From Isoetes taiwanensis (Eukaryota; Streptophyta; Lycopodiopsida; Isoetales; Isoetaceae), in NCBI GenBank assembly GCA_021234155.1, contig JAJEKV010000002.1, forward strand, positions 7,395,046-7,459,045: a stretch of DNA of 64,000 bases. Direction: 5' to 3'. Position 1 is the stretch's first letter, and each line of letters starts with the position of its first letter. The position numbers and the translations under genes were made by a program. The notes beneath the pieces are model-generated. The model ran no database searches and had not been told where the DNA came from. It saw only the letters and a program-made list of their open reading frames with translations. Shown here one piece after another: positions 1 to 11,649 of this stretch.

Positions 1-290
1 AAAGCGGTATGAGATTAGATATAATTAAAACAAAATAGCATTTGGCAAGATCACATGGATTGAGTGTTTTAGGAGTGTCTTCTAGATGTATTTGGATGTT
101 TATAGGAATATATTTGTTTTATAGTCACAATATCTTATTTCTCATTAAGGATAAACGATATTAGCTATAATCAAAATAAAATATTCTTTGGCAAGATCAC
201 ATGGATTGGAGTGTCTTCTAGATGTACTTGGATGTTTCTAGGAATATTTTGTCATCTAGTCAGATTATCTTACTTGTCATTAACAATGAA
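1..290 (+). repeat. Dispersed repeat, two partial tandem copies
   Basis: Two related blocks (about 1-150 and 151-290) both carry the core TTGGCAAGATCACATGGATT followed by a TCTAGATGTA-TTGGATGTTT stretch. A third copy lies inverted at about 10,420-10,560. No coding potential is seen. It may be a piece of a transposon, but the class is unknown. Confidence 0.7.
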
Positions 291-606
291 ATGATGCAAA
301 TCAGTCTTGATCAGTGGTAGGTTCAAACATATGATTGCAAAGTAGTGGACATTTAAACTAAAATATATATATATTTTTAAAATTAAAAGTCTCAATGAGG
401 TATTTTTCTCACAGGGCATAAAAACAAGTCCTGGCCCTAGGCAAAACCTTTTATTTTGTGTATGTAGGCCAAACATATGTATATTCGAAGATAAAAAAAT
501 GCTTACACAAAGACTTGCAAATCCTGCATGTAGAGTGTAAAATTTTACATTTTGTGCACACGAAATATCCTCAATTTTGTATACCTCTATGTATAAGCAT
601 TCTCGC

Positions 607-730
607 TAGTACTTTTTGCATACCCAGTGACTTCTTCAAAGGGCACGTACGGACAAATAACTCCAATTCCAACTTAACACTGCACCCTTTTTTATTCGTT
701 CAAAAGCTTTATGTTTAGCTTAGTGTTTTT
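607..730 (+). repeat. Dispersed repeat, copy 1 (pair of 25,327-25,455)
   Basis: This stretch, from TTTTTGCATACCCAGT to TTTAGCTTAGTGTTTTTTT, is matched in the same orientation at 25,327-25,455 with a scatter of substitutions and small gaps. It is an old dispersed repeat of unknown class and contains no ORF I can support. Confidence 0.7.
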
Positions 731-1721
731 TTTCTTCTTTTTTTTCTTTTTTTATATATATATATATCTTTAGCACGCCAGCCCACCAAGCCTTCAACAT
801 TTCTTACAATTCTAGTGTGTCCACGTAGCACCTCCACCTCATCAAAATCTGATGTGACAATAGCTACCACCGTTAGATCTCAATTTTGTAAGATCTATAG
901 CTATAAAAATTGAAAAAAACCTAAAAATATACACGGAGATGGGAACGGGTTCTGCCGATTCCTCTACCCTTTCTCTCCTACGTGCCTTTCTCTCTCCTTT
1001 AGACATTCCTTTCCCTCTAGCTTTTCTTTTTCCTTTCTCCATGGGCCTCTTGCTTTCCATTCGTCTAATTCTCCTTATGTGGCTGCGCTCAGAGGAGGCA
1101 GCTGCTAGAGCATGGTGCAAGGAGGAGTTGTCTTGGCTCCTTTCACTTCATACATGTATTTGGCAGATAGGTATTTGGTAGATATGCGCCTTCAACAAGT
1201 ACTGACGCCCTTTTACAGGTGAGATTCGAGCAGGGTAACTGTTTTGAACAATGGCAAGTTTGAGATAACACGAGGTGATTGCTGGATTTGCTAGTCTACT
1301 GCCATCTCACTTTATATTCTGAGGCCATTTCAGTATATAAATTCCTTATAACAGGTTCTTTCACTTTTGTTTACAAATATGGGATCTACAATTCTAGATA
1401 TACGGAAATCTTGTTGATTTCTTACTCTTCTTTCAGATCTTGATTAAAATTTAGACATCCTGGAGTTTTCAAGACAGCAATGATTTGAGTTAAAGATATC
1501 TGCCTGCCCTAAATATCCGATTGAATTATTCCTGCATTCAATTTTTTAAGTGAAGCAATGTAAAAATGATAGTTTCAAAGCCTAAGATATTTGTCTATGC
1601 CGAGTGCAGATTTCCTGGAGAGGAAGTTCAGCCCAAGGATCAACTGGAGAGATCCTTATTCTGTATGATAGAAAACTTTTATGTTGTTATCCTTGATGTG
1701 CAGTTAATTTTTATTTTCCAG
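731..1721. other. No recognised gene
   Basis: A T-rich tract with (TA)n lies at about 753-768. The short open frames at 842-1181 on both strands overlap one another and have biased, low-complexity composition (Arg/Lys/Glu on one strand, Leu/Ser/Phe on the other), so I do not call them. The end may hold an upstream exon of the GAUT relic, but I cannot delimit it. Confidence 0.5.
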
Positions 1722-2038
1722 ACATGCTCAAAAGAAATACGGTCAATCATTATTCAAACATCATCAGAAAATCTTCCAGAAGGAGACCAAGTGCCAGAAT
1801 CCTTCAGTGATTTTATTGGTGAAGTAGAAACCAATGCATACGATGTAAAGACAAGCATTTTTTACGATGAAAGCTATGGTTAGTCCTCTTCTTGTTGTTG
1901 ACGATGTTTTGCAATTACAAATGCAAATTCGGTACTTTGCCAAATTGAATGTCTCACTGAAGTAGAAGCTATCAGAAAGCTACTGCTCTGATGGCCTTAT
2001 TTCTGAGCATGAATAAAGGCAAACAGTGTTTTGCTAGC

Positions 2039-2894
2039 AAATATGTAGCAAAATAACAGGGAGTTCCGGGCGATTTGATATGGATATAAAAATAACAATC
2101 CCTAAATTCATAGACCATCTATCCCTAAAAGAATCGAATAAGTTGTTATAAAAAAAAAAAAAAAAAAAACATAGATTCAAGATAAAAAGTAATCACATTA
2201 GCTAAAGTAGCCTTATTTTGGTAGAGATTCGAGCCCCCGTATTTCATATTCTAAAATCTTAGGCAAAGTCGTATAGAGCTTCGATATTCCCTCAAAACCT
2301 TAGGCGAAATCGTATTTTCATATTTCAAAATCATAGGCGCCACTAATCATAAATGACTATAAGCGAAATAAGAGGTGCCCAGAGGCCCCAACATACAATC
2401 TGGGTCGTAGGATCGATGAATCCGACGACTGTGGTAGTCTATGGTGCACCTCGTTTAGAATATGTAGCAAAATAACAGGGGGTTCCAGGGGGATTTGATA
2501 TGGATATAAAAATAACAATCCCTGAATTTATAGATTATTTATCCCTAAAAGAATCGAATAAGTTGTTATAAAGCATAAATTCAAGATAAAAAATAATCAC
2601 ATTAGCTTACTGTGTATATTGGTTAAAGTAGCCTTATTAGGATATTGAATTATTTTGGTAGAGATTTGAGCCCCCGTATTTCATATTCTAAAATCTTAAG
2701 CAAAGTCGTATAGAGCTTCGATATTCCCTCAAAACCTTAGGCGAAATCGTATTTCATATTTCAAAATCATAGGCGCCACTAATCATAAATGACTATAAGC
2801 AAAATGAGAGGTGCCCAGAGGCCCCAACATACAATCTGGGTCGTACGATTGACGAATCCGACGACTGTGGTAGTCCAGAGTGCACCTCGTTTAG
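2039..2894 (+). repeat. Tandem duplication (about 0.42 kb, two copies) in the GAUT intron
   Basis: Copy A (2,039-2,458) and copy B (2,459-2,894) both run from ATATGTAGCAAAATAACAGG to GTGCACCTCGTTTAG. They differ by point changes, a poly-A expansion in A (about 2,151-2,170) and small indels. Both lie within the intron between GAUT exon pieces 1 and 2. Confidence 0.93.
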
Positions 2895-3204
2895 TAATGC
2901 CTTATTTTAGGTTTGAAACTGAGAGTACTTTTTGAATGAACAAGATATCTTCTGTCTATAGGTAGAACAGAATGAACAAAGGGTACAGAATGCAAAAATA
3001 CAAGAAGTGCTCTATCGTCACTATGCATCCAGTGGCATTCCAAAAGGCATGCATCGTCTATCTTTGAAATTGACAGCTGAGTACTCCTCCAATGCACTTG
3101 CAAAGCAAGAATTGCCTCCCCCCGAGCTTATTTCTCGGAGCTTCGATAATGCCTTTATCATTCATTGGTTTGCCATAGATAATGTTTTGGCTGCATCTAT
3201 GGTA

Positions 3205-4047
3205 GTTTCTTCTTCTTCCCCCAGTAGCACAAGTGGATGACCCCCAGCCGTGGGTAGTTCATGAGCATGTCAAAGCAGATAAGTTGGTGAATTCGATGTA
3301 CAAGGTCTTGCTTGATCTTCGGCGTCTTGCCTCCTTTTCTAAGTGGCCTTTGGTCATTCCTGGGGATCGTAAAGCGGTATGGAAGTGGGTATGGGATAAA
3401 CTACTCCATCCCAAAGTATCTGTTTTATGGTGGCAAGTCACTCATGTACGTTGTCTGCGTTAATATTACGGTGCACAGATTTTCGTCGCAGAGGTGTCGC
3501 ACTTTGTCCCTTGTGTGCACATAGGGGCCGAGACAATTGAGCATTGCTTCTTCCTATGTAGACATGTCGGACATGCTTGGTTGTGGCTTCAAGGGCTCTT
3601 TCATTTGCAATTTGAATAGCCATTGAGGTGTTATTAGCGGTTTATCCAAGTAGTTGGGATAATTTGGCAAAAAGGGCGTTTCATTTGGCCGCATGGATCA
3701 TCACGGGTCCATTTGGAAAAAGAAGGAATCTTCTCATATTCAAAGGTCTTGCTTGTTCAGATGCACAGGTCCTTCTTGATGCCCAACATCGAATTGTCAA
3801 AGCATTCAGGTGCTCATCAATTGCTAATGAGGTGAAGAGCCGTATTTGGGAGCACTATCTTCAGATTCATACTTACTTATAAGTTTTTGCTTGCTCTTCA
3901 TATTGTTTAGATGTTGTATTTGAGTGGGGTGGTTTTGCTCTGGTGGACATTCTCTCCACTGAGTTATTAGTCCCCATTGTACTCTGTAACTTTCTCTGGA
4001 TAATAAAGGCTCAAGTCCTTCAAAAAAAAAAAAAAAGGGTTTCTTCT
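3205..4047 (+). mobile_element. 5'-truncated LINE (family A) inserted in a GAUT exon, with TSD
   Basis: The insert is about 3,214-4,038. It begins within the C-terminal part of a LINE ORF2; the readable pieces include WVVHEHVKADKLVNSMY and WDKLLHPKVSVLWWQ, the reverse-transcriptase-associated zinc-binding region, broken by frameshifts. It ends at an AATAAAGG-type 3' end and a 15-nt poly-A (4,022-4,036). Direct repeats GTTTCTTCT at 3,205-3,213 and 4,039-4,047 flank it. Removing one repeat plus insert rejoins the GAUT frame. The same family occurs inverted at 46,952-47,743 and probably at 32,755-33,200. Confidence 0.9.
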
Positions 4048-4383
4048 ATAGTGAAAAATTCTGCACAACCACACAAAATTGTTTTCCATGTGATTACTGA
4101 TAAAAAGACATATGCAGCAATGCACACGCGGTTTGAACTAAACCCCTTGCCATCTACAATTGTAGAGGTCAAAGGTGTACACCAGTTTGATTGGCTGACA
4201 AAAGATAATATTCCTGTATTAGAGGCCACGGAGACACACAAAAATATTAGAAGATATTACCATGGAGCTCATTCGGTAGGTAATGATCTCAGTGTATCTT
4301 CGATTATCTTTGCATCCAAATTGCAAGCTCGAAGTCCAAAATACATATCAATATTGAATCATCTCCGGATTTATCTTTCGGAT

Positions 4384-5529
4384 GTGAGTTTCATACATTA
4401 ATGGACATGATAGCACCTAGTTTCAGGATCCAGAATCCAAAGTGAATATGGTTCAAGAAATGCCTACTCTACTACCGATGATTAATGTGTTGCATGCACT
4501 TTTAGGAAGCAAGTGGAAGCAACTTATCCATTGCAGGCTGAATTTCGAGCTCAACAGTCATTGGAACTTCTTATAGACATGTTATTTGCCTTTAGAATCA
4601 CTGGATGGCAACAGGTACTCACTATAGGGGATGATTTGAATAAATGTATATACATGGGTCTTTCTAGTAAAGTTTCAAATTTCAAGCTTTTGGTAGTTTT
4701 AAAACCTTGAGTGTACAAGTTGAGAATGAGTTTACTACCACAATAAAAGTCTACGATCTAAAAATGCCAAGGAGCATATTTCTGGCCTATGTTCAATCCA
4801 AAAGGATTCATAGGGATAATATTTTCTTTGTCTTTCTTCACACGTTAATTCTCCATGGATAATATTCAGCAATTAGTTGCTTCCTATATGTTGTTCATCT
4901 TTCTGACTTTTGCTACAACTTGACAGTGTATAAGAGACACAAAGCATATCTATGGCTTAAAGACATTTGCAGAGACCTAAAGTTTGGTTTAATTTATCAT
5001 TCATTTTGGTCTGACCCTGATTTTTATTCAGGGCTTCCAAAGGGAAACTCATAATAGTTGCATGGAATTGGCATTGGATTGCTCTGGCAGCCTTGATATT
5101 ATGCGCAAATGCTGCCATCTTTAGAGCATTGATTTGAGAGACCACGTAGCACTAGATATGTAGCATTGGAGATGCAGATTTAAAACTATAAAATAAATTT
5201 TGCCAAGAAAATGTTAGTGCTCTCCCAGATTGTGGCGAGTCCTTCCAGTGCAGCCCAATACACAGGCTTAATGCATGAAGGTTCTGGGCCATGGAGTTTG
5301 TCAGTGTTAATTGAAACCTTTGAAGGATGTACTGCATGCAGATGGTCTACAATCTCATATAAGTTAATGCCTATTTGTGTCATCTTACCTTAAAAGAATC
5401 CAAGTAGTTTAATTCCATGGGGACATGATGGTTTATAGTTTTTCCTACCAATTTTATAAAAAATCAATGGAGCTTTAGCAAGTGCTTCTCCGGTGATTAT
5501 CCATCTCTGATCAAATTAAACCACTTGTG
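4384..5529. other. No recognised gene downstream of the GAUT relic
   Basis: The frame stops soon after a GTGAGT donor at 4,384. I searched the three plus frames by eye for the remaining GT8 domain and found no convincing match. A CAG-like acceptor near 4,505 precedes sequence that does not read as GAUT. Open frames here are short and overlapping. Confidence 0.5.
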
Positions 5530-6370
5530 CAAACATAACAATGTAAGCACTAGCAATAACAACAACAAATTACTTTGAAGGGTAGTGATAATCCATCCAT
5601 CCATCCATATCATCGAATACAACCATATAATAAATATATCAAATAGAGGTTCCTACCCAGGCTCAAACTCAAAGGGGAAATCGACTGACGGCCAGGGTCT
5701 CCAGATAGATCACACCAAGTTATGGCAATGACTTGGGCTGGCAATAGACAATGGCTAGGGTTGACCACTCCATCCGCCTCTCTTGTGCATACTTTGCAAA
5801 TTGGCTAAATCAGACTCTGTCATGACTGTAACCTGCCGGGGATGTAAACCCATGGTATCACCCAACGAGATGACTCTGGGTTGCATCTCCCCGGTCCGAT
5901 GAGGTAGGAAGGATTGTATCTCCTCCTCCCCAAGTGCAGTGGCTCCATGGGCAGCTAGAAAGAAGATCGTGGCGACACACGTCCGTACCCGACCGAACTC
6001 CCCAAAACATGAGCCAGGCCAATACCTGTAGCTCTTGAGAGTCAGGCCGACACCATTGACCCAGGAAGTGTCAGATTCATACCCGGCCCACACGAAGTGA
6101 CCGACTATAAGCCTAGCCCGCTATGGGTCCCTAGTAGCCGCGCTCAGCAGGGACCTCCCTCCACTTTGCCACTGACCCCGTTATGTGGTGCTCGGTCACT
6201 CCATAGCCTCCGTAGCCAGGTGGGCTCTATGCACAGGCCGCATAATAATGGGAACTAATGGGTCTAAACTAGGAGCATCGTCTAAATAATGGCTACTAGG
6301 TCTCTACCCCCCCTTCCCAATACACAAAAGGCGCAAACATAAGATCAACCATCATCATATATCAACATAA
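5530..6370 (-). repeat. LTR-like repeat, inverted copy of 13,890-14,690
   Basis: The reverse complement of this block matches 13,890-14,690 along its length, including the (CCAT)n/(GGAT)n tract, the AGCACTAGCAATAACAAC end and the GGGGTCAGTGGCAAAGTGG segment. One minus-strand frame stays open for 112 codons but is only partly kept in the other copy. It may be a retrotransposon LTR or untranslated region, because the plus copy ends next to a primer-binding-site-like sequence. Confidence 0.75.
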
Positions 6371-7899
6371 CATGATAAATAACAAGAATAACAACTGATC
6401 CTAATCACATACATCTAACTTATAGTTAGGGTTCATTGATTAGGGTTCATGCTCAGAACTATAGGTTCTAGAATGGCTCTACTAGGATACAATGTGCAAC
6501 TCCCTAGAGTCTACTCGAAGTACCTGCTCTTGACGGGCTGTCGCCAGTTCCCTGGTTCTCCATCTCTAGCAGGAGGTTTGAGTAGATGACCCTCCTCTGC
6601 TACGCTTGCGCTTTTGGACTGTTACTGCAACCTCAGTTATCAAAGACGATCCTCAAATCGGAGCAGTGGGCACGAATTGGTGGATCAGAAGTTGGTGGAG
6701 CCAAAAGTGGTCTAGGTTTAGGATTTGGCCTTTTATGTGTTAGGGTTAACATGATGGCCACTTGGCTCCAATAGGGCGCGTCCATGTAGCGCGTCACCTA
6801 TACAGTGAAGCCATGTGGAAATGGGTCACCTTCTAATGTTGGCTGTTATGTAAATAACTTGGCCATGCTCGCACACTTGGTGCATACAAGTCTACTAATG
6901 TAGATTTGTATAGTGACGTGGGCCTAGGATATACATATTTATATCGTATATTCTAGGGGAATGTCATATTCTCCCCCTCTTAGCATTGCGTACGTTGAAA
7001 CAAACCTGCGTCAACATTATGCAACAATAACAGTATTTAAGTTAACACTTAGAATTTACTATGAAAATAACTTATGATATTTAATTATATCAATAAATGT
7101 AAAGGCTATATTCACGTACATACAAAATTATATAGCCTTAACAAGTCTTACACTATAATAACATAATAATGTATTTAGAAGTCACAAATTAAGACAAAAT
7201 CTTATAACTCCTATTCATGTCGTGATGTGCTCCCATTTGTTTGTTGCCATTGCTTCTATTGGCCCATCAAGTAGCACGTCACGTTAGTTTAATTAATAAG
7301 TTGTGGTTTTCTAAGGGTCCACCCCCTTTTTTTTAATTAAACCTGGGAGGATGCTTCCCCCATAATGGCCGTGGAGATGTGTCCTATCATGCCTATGATG
7401 AATGCATGTCTAATGCCTATACCTTTCGTCACCCTTGGCGTAGGAGGTGGCTTATCCTCTATAATAGCCATAGACTCTAGGTGGTTCCTATCATGCACTT
7501 ATCCATGACCTCTTCTCTAGGACTCATGTGTGCTTACTTAATCTATAGGCATTAAATCATGGCATAAGGAACATTAAAGATGATCCCATCATCGCGCATG
7601 GCCACATGCTTGCCTCTACATTCATCCTGACTACTCATAGATGAATGCATACACTCTTTTGATCCTTGAGTTCCAAATCTCTGCTGAATGCCTGCACTCA
7701 CCTTCTCTTTTGGTGTTGACAATATCGATGGTGAGCTGCCCCTTGCATTGTTCGTAAACTGTGGGTACTGCTATTGTTCGTAAACTGTGGGTACTGCTTT
7801 TAATGATCGGATTTAAGTACGCACGTCGCGACTTCACTAATAAATGTTTCCACTTGATCAAATATTGGAGGACTTGAAATCTTCTTGTTTTCTTATATT
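6371..7899. other. No recognised gene
   Basis: The sequence is AT-rich with scattered stops on both strands. A short direct repeat of ATTGTTCGTAAACTGTGGGT lies at about 7,747-7,797. I see no conserved protein or RNA motif. Confidence 0.5.
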
Positions 7900-7904
7900 A
7901 TTAC

Positions 7905-8015
7905 TGCCACGGTTTTTCCCTCAAAAACCCTTTGGGGCAGGGTTTTTTTCCTTCTGGATCCCATAGGCCGATTGGTCTCAGTGAACGATAAAAATCATTC
8001 TTTCTTTCTTTCGTA
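7905..8015 (+). mobile_element. 3' tail of GC-rich LINE family C with (TTTC)n end
   Basis: GCCACGGTTTTTCCCTC, then CCCATAGGCCGATTGGTCTC, ACGATAAAA and a TTTC tract match the 3' end of the LINE at 33.8-36.2 kb. It sits at the end of a minus-strand Gypsy relic, so it probably inserted there. Confidence 0.75.
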
Positions 8016-9150
8016 TATGCTTTATCAAGAAGAGCTTGTGAAACAATCTCAAGTTGTTCCTCGGTCATTATCAATAAAGTTGAAGTCTCCAATTTCTCAT
8101 TTGGATTAGGAGTATGCTTCTTAAGGAGGCTTATGTGGAAGGCTTTATGAACTGTCAAGTGTGCAGAGAGATCCGATTTATAGGATTGGTTACCTATCCT
8201 TTGAATGATTTGGAATGGTCCTGCCCACCTTGAAGCAAGCTTCTTGCAATTGTCGATGTGGAGGTTTGCTTGTTTGACTTTTATTTTGAGTCAAACATTA
8301 TCCTCTACTTGGAATTTCCTTTTGGTTCTGTGCTTATCGGCTATCTTTTTTTTGTCTACTTCTTGCTGCCAAGAGGTAGCATCGAACTTCTTCAACCAAT
8401 TGCTTCATCCCCGTCAGCATTTATTAAGAAACTTCTACCTTGGACAACACTGTATTATGTCAAGTGTCCGGTGTGAAGCATTGATAACCATAATTTATCA
8501 TAAGGGGAAACATTTGTGAGGATTCTTTCTTGGTACTATTATATGCAAACTCTACCAAGTAAATATAGTCACCCACCCCGTTTTGACTGCATATTCCATG
8601 CATAGTTTCTCAATACGTTTTCTAATATCTGATTTGTATGTTCTGCCTATCCACCATCAGTTTGGGAATGATATGTTGTACTCCATGGCAACTTTGCCTG
8701 GGTCTTATTGAAGATGTCTTTCCAGAAGGCACTTATGAACTTAGGGTCTCTGTCGGAGATGATTTCCCTTGGCATCTCGTGCGATCTGAATATTTCCTTT
8801 GCTTAAAGGAAGACGATGTTCAAGGTTGTATTTGTAGTTTGACACGACAAAAAGTGAATCATCTTTGATGCTTGTTGAGCACTACTACTAAGGCGCCATA
8901 GTCCCTTGCTATTCTTAAAAGTCTGGTTATAAAATCCATGCTCACAACCTTTTATTATGCATTTGGCACTGCCAAGGGTTCTAAGGTTCTTGGAATTTAG
9001 TGTTGCTCTATTTTCGTTTGTTGAAGTAGCTGACACTGCCGAATGTAGTTGGTGATGTCCTTCTCCATGCCACCCAAAAGTAACTACTTTTTATCTTATC
9101 ATGAGTCCCATGTGGCCAGCTATTGGACTAATATGGTTAGCATGAAGAAT
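8016..9150 (-). mobile_element. Ty3/Gypsy integrase relic
   Basis: Read on the minus strand, broken frames carry the end of the integrase zinc region (GMEKDITNYIRQCQLLQQTK), a DFI-x-LLRIARDYGALVVV core start, MPREI-ISDRDPKFISAFW with the second catalytic Asp, VEFAYNS, and at the far end HKAFHISLLKKHTPNP, which usually precedes the chromodomain region. Many stops and frameshifts are present. No LTRs are visible next to it, so it is an internal fragment. Confidence 0.85.
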
Positions 9151-9166
9151 TAACTTCCTTACTCCC

Positions 9167-9487
9167 ATGGAAGAAGACATTTCATTGATAAGCAGTGAAA
9201 ATCTTATATTTGAGGAAGGGATTCAAATTCAGCAAGATCCTGTAAGTCCTTATGGCCTGATAATTGATAATAGCAATAGACCAATAAGTCCAAAAGGCCA
9301 GGATTTGCTTACAAGGGTATCACAAGGCCAGGATCTGATTCCTATAAGCCCTTGTGGAAAGCAAGATGAGGAGGACAAATTTTACACTCCTCATACTATC
9401 AGAAAGAGTGAGAAGAAAGTCCAATTTTCAGAAAACAGCCCTGCATTAAACCTGAGAGTACAGGTTAGGAAAAAGTATCCAGCATGA
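9167..9487 (+). pseudogene. Possible LINE ORF1 end / leader of ORF2
   Basis: An open frame of 106 codons with no recognised domain contains repeated SPYG/SPKGQDL/SPCGK-type motifs. It ends one base past the ATGAAGATTGTTACTTGG start of a LINE endonuclease frame, a typical ORF1-ORF2 arrangement. The assignment rests on position only. Confidence 0.45.
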
Positions 9488-10415
9488 AGATTGTTACTTG
9501 GAACATGGGAGGGATAAAAGGTCTCTTAAGAGGAAAAGAGCACTGATTGCTCTAAGGGAAATGAAAGCCGATATAATTTTGATGCAGGAATATAGACTTC
9601 CTAATTTGAGACATCTAAATTAGCTGAATGGATTATGCCTGGTGGAGACTCGGTTTGGACAGCTGCAGATGGTACTAAGGGAGGGACATGTATGGTTTGA
9701 TGGGGATATAAATGTATTGAAAATTTTAAGCACCAATCATGAAGATGGACTGTTGCAGTATTACAAAAAGGAAAAGAAATATTAGGCATCATTAATGTGT
9801 ATGCATCAACTGATCCTAATGAAAGAGAAGAACAGTGGCAGCAGATTTTACATTGGGTCCAAGCAATAGATAACTGGTTGATGGCAGGTGATTTTAACAA
9901 CACTCCTATATGGGATCAAAAACTGGGTAAAAAGATTAATATGGCTAGAAAAGAAAGACAATCTTGGAATGCCTTGATGGAAATATTCTCTTATATTCCA
10001 CCTTCCTCATCCAATAAGTTCTCTTGGAGTAATAAGAGAAAGAAAGATGAAAGGACTTATTGCTTGTTGGATAGATTCTATATCTGCAATAAGAATTTAA
10101 TCACATAGGATGATGTGGTGGTGATATGGGTAACTCTATCTCTGATCATTATCCACATATACTTCAAGGGAGGATTCAAGCAAAGAAAGGAGGTTTAAAT
10201 ACTCCATTTAAGTTTAACACTGGCCTATTAAATAATAGATGCTTTCTTGAAGAATTCAAACTTTTCTTTTCCACTTAATCCAGTTAACAGAACTGAATCC
10301 ATGAAGTCCTTTATTCAAAAAATGAAGGAAATAAAGATTTGGATTAAGAAATGGGGAAAAGATTGGGCAATGAAGAGAAGGAAAGAAAAGCAAGACTTGT
10401 ATGCAAAAATGAGGT
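9484..10415 (+). mobile_element. LINE (L1-like) endonuclease fragment
   Basis: It begins MKIVTWNMGGIKGLL, then MKADIILMQEYRLP-like, GIINVYAS, WLMAGDFNNTPIWDQK and a DRFYICN segment, in the order of an APE-type endonuclease of LINE ORF2. Frames are interrupted by several indels. It breaks off after a charged linker near 10,415, where an unrelated dispersed repeat begins. The reverse-transcriptase part is absent here; family membership with the LINE at 19.3-22.7 kb is possible but not shown. Confidence 0.85.
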
Positions 10416-10417
10416 GA

Positions 10418-10560
10418 GATAATTTGACTAGATGACAAAATATTCCTAGAAACATCCAAATATCTAGATACAATCCAATCCATGTGATCTTGCCAAAGAA
10501 TATTTTGTTTTGATTATAGCTAATATCTTTTATCTCTAATGGCAAATAAGATGAAGAAAA
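10418..10560 (-). repeat. Dispersed repeat, inverted copy of the 1-290 repeat
   Basis: The reverse complement contains GGCAAGATCACATGGATTGG and GGATGTTTCTAGGAATATTT followed by TGTCATCTAGTCA, matching the start of the window. It begins exactly where the LINE fragment stops. Confidence 0.75.
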
Positions 10561-11320
10561 ATCAGCTCTGCATTACTAGTTGTTTAAAAGATAAAAGCAT
10601 AAGAGATTTGAAAACCTCGACAAGAACTAATCAAATCTCACACAAAGATTAAGCAAATATCTATAAGGCAACTTTAAAGACAAAATGGCTGACTGGTATC
10701 ACCTATTCTCCCTGGCACTTGCAATCTGCCAAACGTATGCCATACCACTTTGATCCCTCGTTTTTCGACCTAAAGCACAAGTTCGCCACAAGTTTTTCAC
10801 CATAATAGATCATTTCTTGCTGGATTGAAACCATAATCCATCATTTCTTGAACTTAAAAGGACCTTTCAAGTTCTAAACTTGCCCACTGACCGTGGTAAA
10901 CCGAAGTTGTCCCACTCATATTAGGGTCCATTCTAAAAAAAGCTCAGCTAAAAAGATCGTTCAAAAAAAAAAAAGTTTCAGGCTAAAGGTGAAAAATCAA
11001 TTATCTTAAAAAAAAGGTGGTAAAACGAGTTTTTGATAGCGTAAAAAAACAGTGCCGTCCAGAAAGCCAAAAACCATAGGCCATATTCATATGGGAAAAT
11101 ACAAAAAAAATTTCACCGCCAGAAAAACGATCAGTAATAATGGCCGTCAGATTATAAGATATGCCTATAATATGCCATAAAATATACTCTCCCCCTAACG
11201 AATTGCCCCTTAACAAGGGACAATCCAAAAACTAGACTTAAAGATTGTCCTTTTCTACCTACTATGAGGTACCCCACTGCAATTTTAACATTTGAATGAA
11301 ATCTAATATCATGTGCAAGC
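10561..11320. other. No recognised gene
   Basis: Poly-A-rich spacer with stops in all frames. No motif is seen. Confidence 0.5.
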
Positions 11321-11321
11321 T

Positions 11322-11500
11322 TTTTTTTTTTTTTTTTTTGAAGGACGTCAAACTTTATTAATAACACTCCATCATAATACATAACACAATGCAGAGACAG
11401 GAATAAAAAACCCAGTGGACAATCATATCCAACTGGGCAGGGCCACCCATCTAAGCATGACAGTATAATGCAGTTCACACTATTTTCCTCTCCTACAAAG
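11322..11500 (-). mobile_element. LINE family A 3' tail, minus orientation
   Basis: A poly-T of about 20 nt (11,320-11,339) followed by GAAGGACGTCAAACTTTATT and GCAGAGACAGGAATAAA matches the 3' tail at 46,952 onward. Only the tail is present. Confidence 0.75.
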
Positions 11501-11582
11501 AGAAGAATAATATAGAATCATATTTATAGAAAAGTTACTTTAACCAGGTCAAACTTCCACATCCATAGACTGTAACAATCGT

Positions 11583-11642
11583 AGCAGATACTGGCGCTAC
11601 AGAGTGAACTAACGTAGATACTGGCGCTACAGAGTGAACTAA
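11583..11642 (+). repeat. 30-bp direct repeat x2
   Basis: The unit AGATACTGGCGCTACAGAGT-GAACTAAC occurs twice in tandem at the 5' edge of the LINE family C fragment. Confidence 0.8.
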
Positions 11643-11649
11643 CAGGACA

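Larger units (their letters stand above)
1722..4383 (+). pseudogene. GAUT-like galacturonosyltransferase (GT8) relic, 5'-central part
   Basis: The encoded family makes pectin/xylan-related polymers in the Golgi. Three exon pieces are visible. 1,722-1,878 (after TTTTCCAG, ending at GTTAGT) encodes EIRSIIIQTSSENLPEG and ESFSDFIGEVETNAYDVKTS. 2,962-3,213 (after CTATAG) encodes VLYRHYASSGIPKGM, LTAEYSSNALA and DNVLAAS. 4,048-4,383 encodes KIVFHVITDKKTYAAMH, EVKGVHQFDWLT and SPKYISILNHLRIYL. The order and spacing match the GAUT12-15 group from memory. Defects: an extra T in a six-T run near 1,860 shifts the frame just before the donor; a LINE splits the second coding block at 3,213; the DDD-containing catalytic half expected after the LRIYL segment is not found downstream. 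A functional gene is therefore unlikely. Family assignment is strong; subgroup is uncertain. Confidence 0.88.

Noticed and set aside
842-1181. Overlapping open frames on both strands (80 and 92 codons)
   Set aside because: Mutual shadows with low-complexity composition and no conserved motif.
4020-4241. Minus-strand frame of 73 codons
   Set aside because: Antisense shadow of the GAUT exon.
7901-8158. Single minus-strand protein joining HISLLKKHTPNPNE with GLWDPEGKKPCP
   Set aside because: It is a chance fusion of the Gypsy end with the antisense of an inserted LINE C tail.
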